A stretch of DNA of 64,000 nt from Cryptomeria japonica (lineage: Eukaryota > Streptophyta > Pinopsida > Cupressales > Cupressaceae). This document shows, in pieces, positions 55,249 through 64,000 of the stretch. Where the stretch lies: NCBI RefSeq assembly GCF_030272615.1, contig NC_081405.1, positions 314,608,235 to 314,672,234 of the forward strand, given 5' to 3'. A program made the position numbers and the translations under genes. Numbering within the stretch: the first letter of the stretch is position 1; the number at the start of each line of letters is the position of its first letter. The notes beneath the pieces are model-generated. The model was given only the letters and a program-made list of their open reading frames with translations, ran no database searches and was not told the DNA's origin.

Positions 55249-56590
55249 ATGCTTGGTCTTGATCTTGATTTAGTCATCCATCATCTCGTCGTAGTAGAAG
55301 GAGCCAAGCCTATTAAGCAGAAACTTAACAAAATGCATCCCCAGATTGCGGTACTAGTCAAAGAAGAACTTAGGAAACTCCTGGATGTTGGTTTCATTAG
55401 ACCAATTGATTATGCAGATTGGATATCGAACATCCTACCTGTCGGCAAACCCAATGGGGGTATCCGTATCTATATTGACTTCAGAGATCTAAACAAACAT
55501 TTCCTAAAGATAACTTCTCCCTACCAAACATTGATGTGATCATGGACCTAACAACAGGACATGTCATGCTCTCTCTCATGGATGGCTTTTCAGGGTACAA
55601 CCAGATAAAGATCATACGAGAGGTTCAACATAAAACTACCTTCACATGTCCATGGGAAACATATTGCTGGAATGTAATGCCTTTCAGTCTAAAGAATGCA
55701 GGGGCGACCTATCAAAGAGTAATTTCAACCATCTTTCATGATATGATGCATACCATAATGGAAGATTATGTTGATGACTTTTTGGCAAAATCACTCACTA
55801 GAGAAGGCTATCTAGATATATTAGAGTAAATCTTTGACAGACTGGAACAATATCATGTTCAACTCAACCCAAAGAAATGTGTCTTTGGAGTAACCTCGGG
55901 GAAGCTTCTAGGACACATTGTCTCAAGAAAAGGCATCGAGGTAAGGTCAAAGCAATCATGGACATGCCACCTCCAAAAAACATCAGTTAGCTAAGGACAT
56001 TACAAGGGTGGCTTCAATCCATCCGAAGATGCACTGTGCAACTGGCAGATAAGTGTCACCCCTTTACACACCTGTTACACAAGAACATCCACTTTCACTG
56101 GGATACCAGATGCCAACAAGCATTCTAGATGCTTAAGGACTATCTCATGAATACATCATTGTTGATCCCATCGGATCTAAGTGGACCTCTATTACTCTAT
56201 ATATCAGCAATAAATACAACATTAGGAGTGCTACTGGCTCAACACAATGCAGAAGGAAAAGAGTGTGTTGTTTAATATATCTCTCGCACACTGGTCGGCT
56301 ATGAACTCAATTACACACCTATTGAGCAAGCTTGCCTAGCAGTAATCTTGGCAGCCACTAAACTAAGGCACTACTTGTTAACACATAAAGCACAACTCAT
56401 TGCAAAGATAGATCCCCTCAAGTACTTACTCAGGAAAGAAGCATTGACTGGCCGCTTGGCCAAATGGGTGATGATTCTAAGTGAATTTGACATCAAGTAT
56501 GTGGACCATAAGGATATCAAGGGTCAAGTTATTGTAGATCAGTTGGCCGATGCACCCCTCATAGGCGATCATCCTCTCATTTCCAATTTT
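55249..56590 (+). pseudogene. Reverse transcriptase and first RNase H of gypsy B
   Basis: RT fingers: KEELRKLLDVGFIRPIDYADW and PVGKPNGGIRIYIDFRDLNK (55249-55539). Palm: SLMDGFSGYNQIKI, MPFSLKNAGATYQRV and EDYVDDFLAKS with the YVDD site (55536-55829). A frameshift separates fingers from palm near 55536. RNase H: LLYISAINTTLGVLLAQHNAEG, then NYTPIEQACLAVILAATKLRHY. The tail, LSEFDIKYVDHKDIKGQVIVDQLAD, is the usual end of the gypsy RNase H in this group. Confidence 0.85.
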
Positions 56591-57055
56591 CTAGATGAAG
56601 AGATATTCATGATCACAGAAGGACAACCATGGAAACTATACTTTGATGGTTCATACACTAGGCATGGCTCAGGGGTAGGAATTTTGTTTATCACACCTCA
56701 AGGTGACAGCATCCTGAAGTCTTACAGACTCATATTTCCATGCACAAACAACATAGCAGAATATGAGGCCTTGATCACAAGACTCCAACTAGCCACACAA
56801 TGGAAACTGAAAGAGTTACAGATATATGGCGACTCCCAACTGGTCATCCAATAAGTAATAGATGAATATAAGACCAAAGATGACAAACTCATGTTGTACA
56901 AGAAAATGGTGGATAGTTTAAAGATGTCATTTATGACTATCACCTTTGAGCAGACACCCAGAGATCAGAATCGAGTTGCTGATGCCATGGCTACCATTGC
57001 ATCTCTCCTAGATCTTCCACATAATTCAACACACTATGAGTTCTTGGTAGAATAG
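56591..57055 (+). pseudogene. Second (archaeal-type) RNase H of gypsy B
   Basis: WKLYFDGSYTRHGSGVGILF opens a second RNase H, with NNIAEYEALITRLQLA and LQIYGDSQLVIQ after it. The D, E and D of the catalytic set are visible. The end reads RVADAMATIASL. Such a second domain after the gypsy RNase H is a known trait of the Tat lineage. A stop lies at 56852-56854. Confidence 0.82.
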
Positions 57056-58378
57056 CTTTGGATTCTCACTTATGATATCCCCGAATCGAAGATGATATGT
57101 CACCTTGTTGGTTATGAATCCCCATGGTACGGTGAGTTCTACACCTACCTACGTGGTCACACACTTCCTCCCAACCAATCAAATAACCAACGTAAAACCT
57201 TCATTTGCCAAACTGCTCGATATACCATTATTGCTGAAACCCTATATCGATGCAGTCTTGATGGTACTCTCCTTCGATGTCTAGGAGAGGATGAGATAAC
57301 AAAGGCCTTGGAAGAGGTACATGAAGGAATTTGTGGAACTCACGCAAGTGGCCCATCCCTAGCAAAGAAAATCATGCACACTGGATACTATTGGCCATCA
57401 ATGGAAAAAGGCTCCTACTATTTTGTTAGAAAATGCAAGAAATGCCAAGTTCATGGAGACCTGATACATGCACCAGCATAGGAATTGCAACCAATCATAA
57501 CACCATGGCCCTTTGTCAATGGGGACTTGACTTTGTGGGTAAAATCCATCCATCTTCATCCAACATCCACAAATTCATTATTACAGCCACCGAATACTTC
57601 ACAAAGTGGATCGAAGTTGTTCCACTTACCCAAGTCACCAGCAAGCAGATCGCTTCATTCATCCTTAATTACATCATCTGTCGGTATGGTGTACCCATGT
57701 CCATCATCATAGATAACGGTCTTCCTTTCAAGAATCAGGATGTCCATGAACTTTGTGAGAAGTTTCACATCCAACACCACTTTTCCACTCCCTATTACCC
57801 ACAAGGGAATGCTCAGGTTGAAGCATTAAATGAGCATATTAGGAATCCTCAAGAAAATAGTCAATGATGTTGGTCGTGATTGGCACGTTCAATTAAATCT
57901 AGCACTATTGGCGTATCGAACTAGCATTCGAACCCCTACAGGCGTAACTCCTTACTCATTAGTCTATGGCACAAAAGCTATCCTACCTATTGAGGTCGAG
58001 ATACCATCTATACGAGTTTCCTTGCATAATCTTATAGATGATGAAGCATATAGAGTATCCCATCTCCAAGACTTGGAACTACTTGATGAGAAATGACAAG
58101 CTGCATATAACCACCTCAAGGCATATCAACAACGCATGAGTAGAAGCTACAATCACCGAGTTAGACCTCATACATTTGAGGTAGGAGATCTTGTTCTTCG
58201 AGAGAATCCTCATAACCAACCCCACCGAGAACATCAGTGGAAGTTTGAATCAAACTAGCTGGATCCATATGCTATCATTGCTATATTTGGGTCTAGGGCA
58301 TATCAGTCAGCTACTTCAGAAGGAGAACCACTAGTAGATCTGATCAATAGAATGCACCTCAAATGGTTTTATACATAA
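57056..58378 (+). pseudogene. Integrase of gypsy B, broken
   Basis: Zinc-binding N-terminus: HEGICGTHASGPSLAKKIMH, then CKKCQVHG (57320-57460). Core: WGLDFVGK, IIDNG and YPQGNAQVEALNEH supply the D, D and E (57520-57835). C-terminal part: LALLAYRTSIRTPTGVTPYS and YGTKAILPIEVE (57830-58096), then MHLKWFYT near 58365. Stops at 57479-57481 and 58094-58096 and a shift near 57850 break it. The enzyme would have joined element DNA to the chromosome. Confidence 0.87.
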
Positions 58379-60580
58379 GCTGTATAGAGTATCAGGCTCC
58401 TATACATACTAGAAAAATATTAATAAAATTCAAATAAATGTCCTGAAGAAAAAACAAAAAAATCAAAATAGTTAAGAAAAATCATGCATCCAAATGGTGA
58501 ACAACCACTCTGGTGGCACCTTAGGTAAGTGCGATGGTGAAAACCTAGCAAACAGGTGCCACTTGTAAAGGCTATGGCTCCATTGTCTTTTAGACTTGTT
58601 ATGAACACATTCATTGCAGCCACTCATCCATCAGTCAAACCATGACTTGTTATTGCTCTACAATCAAGGACAGTACTTCATGCGTCTTGCATCCCGCTTT
58701 TTCATAGTCATGTATAAACTGTGGGCAATGCTCTTAACCTATTGATGGAAGTGGATTCTGCATTACTTGTCATTCATTGAATTATTCATTCAAAACTATC
58801 TCATAAAATACCAAAAACATTTGAAAACCGTCTCATAAATTACCAAAAACATTTGAAAACAATCTCATAAAATACTAAAAACATTTGAAAACTATCTCCC
58901 AAAAATCCAAAAAACATTCAAAACAATCACAAAATCTAAAAAAGATCATAAAACCTCAAAAATCAATCAAAAACATGGCAACACCTTGTACATGCGCATC
59001 CAAGCAGATACCAGACAAATAATGTGAAATACTCAAACGATGATCACTTATCAAAATCAACCAAATAATCAACATCGACACGCAAACTGACTTCACAAGG
59101 ATGCATCCTTCCTTACCAAAACAAAGACAAGATAACATTTTCTTTGACAAGAAGTTTATTATAAGCTATCAAATACTTGGTTGATTTGTAGGTTACTTAT
59201 TCATTTATATCAGGTTCCTACACTACTCCAGGATATCCACAAGTGATTAGAGTGGCCAAGATGGTTCCTAAGTATCATTTTGTTTGTTTATCTTCTGCGA
59301 ATCATTCCAATGAAGTTTTGGGGCATGTACTAATGGTGTCTACGTGGGAAGCTCACTAAGTTACGTGATCTTATGCTAAATATAGTCATGGATCACTATG
59401 TCTTGCTGACTACAGCATATACCTCGACCATATGAGCATGAACCATTATGGAGGGTCCATTATTCTTTATTTATGATGCTTGTTTGTAGGTACAATGCTC
59501 CATCTTTGGTTCCTACTTCCTCATCCAAGATTGATACTACCATGCTCAATGATGAAAAATAAAAGCACTATGGATCGTCTTTCCATCTCATCTGTATATA
59601 TTGCATTTCGTTGCATTCCATCCATCCATACATTCATAATAGATGCATATCATGCATACATAGTAATGACAATGGATACTCTATTTTCCTCTTCTTCCAT
59701 AGCAATAAGTCATAGGTCCTCCATTTCTTCTATCTAAAATCGAACCCCCCTCACCCTCCCCATCTCGATAATCAACATCACATACCCTACATCATTTCCC
59801 ATCAACCCAATCAAGCAAGTTACTCTATCTACACAGATCCATCGACTCACACACACCTAGTTTATCAATAGATACTCTGATCAAGTATCTTTGGGTCTCA
59901 ACAGGTAATCGATCATGGCACACCTAGACTACAATTGGTGTTTCTCATCATGACCTAGTCTCAACGGGGCTGCTATGATTAACCACAACCATCCATCACA
60001 ACACACACACTATCAATTGATCAACCAATCAAACACAATCCAAATGGACAATTACATCAATTGTCTAAGTCTCAACGAGTATTTTTCTTCGTATACCTTG
60101 ACTTCATCGAGCAATTACATCAATTGTCTAAGTCTCCAATAGGTCACTTTGATTCACTTACTCAGACTTTATCCTATCCAAGCAAACAACTGACATCAAC
60201 TGTCATGCTTTGACTCGACTTGGGCAATTTAACCAATTGCACCAGATTGTCCAAACAATTCTGATCAATTATATAGCATCAATCAAAAGCACAACACCGC
60301 ATTCACACTGTATCCCCTGCATAACCTATGGGTACTCACTGGCTTGCCATTTCTCCGTATTCACTCCGTTTTCTTCCATTCTTTCACCATTATTGCTAAT
60401 TTCTTCTATTCTACCTCCCCTCCACTTCTCGTTATTTTTTGAGAGATCGCCCATTTTTTTGAAATTTTTCAGCCCATCTCTCGAGGGGGCATACCACCCA
60501 CTAAATTAACATTTATGGGGCATATTTCTTAACACCTATTTTTCGTTCTTTGAAACAACGCGATAAAACCGCACCATCTC
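58379..60580 (+). other. 3' untranslated region of gypsy B
   Basis: About 2.2 kb between integrase and the purine tract. It holds a 32-bp repeat (58795-58930) and the phrase CATCAATTGTCTAAGTCTC twice (near 60057 and 60118). The last 755 bp, from 59838, are repeated at 62721-63475. A 99-codon frame (60210-60509) is open in both copies but starts with TTG and is hydrophobic; I do not call it a gene. Confidence 0.75.
58795..58930 (+). repeat. 32-bp tandem repeat in the 3' UTR of B
   Basis: Four units of the form ATCTCATAAAATACCAAAAACATTTGAAAAC with small changes, the last two more diverged. Confidence 0.8.
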
Positions 60581-60593
60581 AAAGAGGGGCAAA
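60581..60593 (+). other. Polypurine tract of gypsy B
   Basis: AAAGAGGGGCAAA directly before the 3' LTR start TGCAGTCAC. A near-identical tract stands at 63462-63475 before the third LTR. Confidence 0.8.
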
Positions 60594-62310
60594 TGCAGTC
60601 ACATAAACATGTCCACTTAATTAAATGAATATTTAGTATTTATTTGATTATTGAACCATCAATCAATAATTCATTCATCTTAACCCTCTTCTCCTATTAA
60701 TTAAATAAATTATTCAATTTATTTGATTTAATTCACTTAACCAAATTCAAACCATTAATTAACTAAATAAATCATATTTGTTTAATTAAATCTTCTCTCA
60801 CAATTAAATAAATTAATTAAATCCCCCAAAATCCCATCTCTCACATTTAAATGAATTAACGTTTATTTAAATCACCTTTATCCTCCACCCACTTGTATTT
60901 TCCTACAAATGCAAGTTGCACAACTATTTTAGATAAATAAATTATTTGTTTAAAATCCTATTTATCTTCATAGAGTCTTCTCAAGCATTTAATGGTTTCC
61001 TTTAAAGTTTTCAAACTTAATGGCTTCCTTCTAGACTCTTCTCAATCCTTTAATGGTTTCCCTTAAAGTCTTCAAACTCAATAATTCTTTTTGGAGTCTT
61101 CCTAAGCCTTTAAAGGTTTCCCTTAAAGTCTTCAAGCATTTCATGCTTTATCTTCTTTTTTCTCATATAAATAAATTAAGATTTATTTAAATAAAATCCA
61201 AAATTCACATTCACATTTAAATAAATTAATATTTATTTAAATATCTACCCAAATGCAAATTACACCATTTAATTGAAATAAATGATTTTATTTTAATTAA
61301 AAATCCCAAAATTCCTCCAACTTGCATTCTCCTACAAAATCCACTTGCATGCCTAAATCCCTTCTAGATTCTTCTAACTCCTTCTAATTAGCCTAATCCT
61401 ATCCTAATCATTGTCACATTCCTAAATAAAGGGAAGTCACTTCTCAAAAACCTCCAAAGTCTTCAATAACCATTAAAGGTTTTATGTCTTCAAATGGTTA
61501 ACCTCTAAAGTCTTCCAAACCATTAAAGGCTCTTACATAACCATATGTGGTTAACTCACCTTTTACCTTTGGTTAGAGACTTTCCTCTAACTTAACCATC
61601 CTTTTGACTCATGGGTCTCTTCAAAGCATTTATTTCTTTGACTAAGGTGACCATTTAACCCTTGCATATTCATTTATCCCTTGGACAAAAGGAATATCTA
61701 TTAACCTAACCCTAACCCAACCCCCTAGGGTAACCACCATGTCCCCTCAAGCATTCAATGCTCCTTATCTCTCCTCTCAAGCATCCTCATGCTGACACTT
61801 GTCAACATGGGACTGGGTTGAAAGTCTCACATGGATTGAATATCTTTCAATCCTAACCCTTGTTAAGATTGCTCAATCTTAACCCTTCATTTCTCCATTT
61901 CTTCTATAAATAGAACCCTTCTCTTCAAGCAAAGAAGGAAGAATTAGAGTATTGTTGCTATACTAGTATTAGCATAGCATCACTATCTACACTTGCATAG
62001 CATTTATTTATCACATCCAACCATCTTGAATCTCCATATGGCATCCATGGCTAATGTTAAAGGCTGAGAGCTACACTCATTTGGGACTTGGAGAGGGGAG
62101 AAACAAGGGAGGAGCATCAAAAGACATCATGGAAGCATCTTAGAGAGGCTCTTCTCCTTTCTTTTGTTTTGCTAAATTTATTTCATGCTTTTTGAAATCT
62201 CTTTTGATATGTTTGGAATGGTTTTTAGTTCTTTGTTTTGGTTTTATGGTTGAAAATAACTTATTAACATTGAACTTTGTTGTTTCCTTGTCCCCATTTC
62301 CATGACATCA
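60594..62310 (+). repeat. 3' LTR of gypsy B
   Basis: A 1717-bp copy of 45767-47580, starting TGCAGTCACATAAACA and ending CCATGACATCA. It lacks some of the AT-rich start and one 60-bp unit. The next base is joined to the inverted gag piece rather than to LINE sequence. Confidence 0.9.
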
Positions 62311-62720
62311 TTTCCTTGATACTTTCTAAACTTCGGTGTTTCACACCCTCATGGAAAAGTTAGCATATGTAGTTTCCTATCAAAGGGATAAGGACAAATA
62401 TCATTAAGTGAAAACTGGTTTGTTTTCACACCACTGAGGAGTTGTTGGGCTAAATTCTCAACTTGTTGCCACAACAAGTCAATATCATTTTGAGGAGGAG
62501 GAGGAGGTGGGGGATTTCCTCGATGAAGATTGTATCTGATGTGATCTCGGCCTCTTTGATCCTCATTATGACTTTTTTGTTTTGATGCTTGCCTTAATTG
62601 TGCAGTATCAAAATCAGAGGGTAATTTGGCTCCCCCTTGGGCAAGTCTTAAAATGTGAGCATCAATGTTGTTCTTGAGTATTTCATCAAAAAGTCAATTA
62701 AAGAGAGTGTTGTGTTGTTG
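62311..62720 (-). pseudogene. Inverted gag fragment of a B-type element
   Basis: The reverse complement matches element B gag at 51215-51625: TCTCTTTAATTGACTTTTTGA, then CACAATTAAGGCAAGCATCA, a run of CCTCCTCCTCCTC, and GTGGCAACAAGTTGAG. It differs from the B copy at a fair number of sites, so it came from a sister element or separated long ago. It is wedged between the 3' LTR and a second 3' untranslated region. Confidence 0.88.
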
Positions 62721-63475
62721 CATCGACTCACACACACCTAGACTATCAACAAATACTCTGATCAAGTATCTTCAGGTCTCAATGGGTAATCGATCATGTC
62801 ACACCTAGACTACAACAGGCATTTCTCATAATGACCTAGTCTCAACGGGGCTGCTATGATTCACCACAACTATCTATCATAACACACACACACTATCAAT
62901 TTATCAACCAATCAAACACAATCCAAATGGACAATTACATCAATTGTCTAAGTCGCAACGAGTATTTTTCTTCATATACCTTGACTTCATCAGGCAATTA
63001 CATGAATTGTCCAAGTCACCAATAGGTCACTTTTATTCACTTACTCGGACTTTATCCTGTCCAAGCGAACAACTGACATCAACTGTCATGCTTTGAATCG
63101 ACTGGGGCAATTTAACCAATTGCACCAGATTGTCCAACCAATTTTGATCAATTATATAGCATCAATCAAAAGCACAACACCACATTCACAATGTATCTTT
63201 GGCATAACCTACGGGTACTCACTAGCTTGCCATTTCTCTGTATTCACTCTGCTTTCTTCCATTCTTTCACCTTTATTACTAATTTCTTCTATTCTACCTC
63301 CCCTCCACTTCTCGTTCTTTTTCGAGAGATTGCCCAATTTTTTGAAATTTTTCAGCCCATCCCTCGAGAGGGCATACCACCCACTAAATTAACATTTATG
63401 GGGCATATTTCTTAACACATATTTTGCTTTCTTTGAAACGATGGATAAAACTGCATCGTCTCAAAGAGAGGCAAA
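62721..63475 (+). repeat. Second copy of the gypsy B 3' UTR end, with purine tract
   Basis: Matches 59838-60593. Within 63093-63392 there are 23 substitutions and no indel against 60210-60509, about 8% by hand count. It ends with CAAAGAGAGGCAAA, the purine tract, directly before the third LTR. Confidence 0.9.
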
Positions 63476-64000
63476 TGTAGTCACATAAGTCTGTCCACTT
63501 AATTAAATGAATATTTAGTATTTATTTGATTATTTAACCATCAATCAATAATTAATTAAATTAATATTTAATTAATTCATCTTAACCCTCTTCTCCGATT
63601 AATTAAATAAATTATTCAATTTATTTGATTTAATTCACTTAACCAAATTCAAACCATTAATTAAATAAATAAATCATATTTGTTTAATTAAATCTTCTCT
63701 CATATTTCAATAAATTAACATTTATTTAAATCACCTTTATCCTCCACCCACTTGCATTTTCCTACAAATGCAAGTTGCACAACTATTTTAAATAAATAAA
63801 TAATTTATTTAAAATTCTATTTATCCTCACCCACTTGAAACTTTTAATGGCTTCCCTTAAAGTCTTCAAACTTAATGGCTTCCTTCTAGAGTCTTCTCAA
63901 GCCTTTAATAGTTTCTCTTAAAGTCTTCAAACTCAATGATTCTTTCTAGAGTCTTCTTAAGACTTTAAAAGTTTCCCTTAAAGTCTTCAAGCATTTAATG
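63476..64000 (+). repeat. Third LTR of the B family (runs off window)
   Basis: Starts TGTAGTCACATAAGTC after the purine tract and follows the LTR of B through the AT-rich start into the 60-bp repeat. It is a 3' LTR by context. Its end is outside the window. Confidence 0.9.

Larger units (their letters stand above)
45767..62310 (+). mobile_element. Ty3/gypsy element B, Tat/Ogre type, 16.5 kb
   Basis: Complete by structure: 5' LTR, primer site, 3.5 kb leader, gag, protease, linker with G-patch, RT, RNase H, a second RNase H, integrase, 2.2 kb 3' untranslated region, purine tract and 3' LTR. Two RNase H domains in tandem are the mark of the Tat lineage, which includes Ogre. It inserted in LINE F at GTTGG (45762-45766); the other side lacks this duplication because the 3' junction is rearranged. 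LTRs differ by roughly 5% plus indels by eye. Many stops and shifts in all modules. Confidence 0.9.

Overview
The window is nuclear DNA of a seed plant, most likely a gymnosperm (inference: very gene-poor, AT-rich, filled with large diverged LTR retrotransposons, plus repeat-borne protein fragments of a kind I associate with conifers; no phylogeny could be run). It holds one convincing host gene, an intronless F-box/kelch-repeat protein at 11515-12582. The rest is mobile DNA, relics, and AT-rich sequence in which I see nothing.

Layout. 1-5708: 5' half of a minus-strand Ty3/gypsy element (A): LTR, primer site, 2.3 kb leader full of CAGACG repeats, and a gag-protease frame open to the window edge. 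5714-8269: 5' end of a minus-strand Ty1/copia element (E) whose gag is broken. 8513-about 8990: a copia-type LTR preceded by a purine tract. 9800-12830: a tRNA-like SINE candidate, purine repeats, a 22-bp perfect inverted repeat, then the F-box/kelch gene. 14209-16216: a 2 kb A-tailed retroposon between 15-bp target duplications. 16620-18665 and 24860-25800: two opposed, decayed copies of a family that joins an RNase H tail to an unknown protein. 22230-23175: a 'ghost' of the F-box gene, its 5' flank fused to its 3' flank with the coding region missing.

25.8-45.8 kb is a three-level nest. An L1-type LINE (F) is split at 28271/42915 by a minus-strand copia element (D), and D's 3' LTR is split by a plus-strand gypsy element (C, 28499-36436, 5-bp duplication GAAAC). 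LTR divergence (about 9% in D, about 1% in C, hand counts) agrees with that order. C has a long leader with four copies of a hairpin-bearing repeat, a telobox-like array, a block conserved with element A and a 24/25-bp minisatellite. Its pol and part of its 3' LTR are deleted.

45767-62310 is a 16.5 kb gypsy element of Tat/Ogre type (B) inserted in the LINE RNase H region, with gag, protease, a G-patch linker, RT, two RNase H domains and integrase, all broken by stops. It is followed by a 410-bp inverted gag piece, a second copy of B's 3' untranslated region and another LTR running off the window. The gag-pol modules describe how the elements once replicated; B and D look dead, C is defective, and only A has an open frame. 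The most notable points are the gene ghost, the hairpin repeats of C with a paired base change, the leader block shared by A and C, the RNase H-linked family and the inverted-gag chimera.
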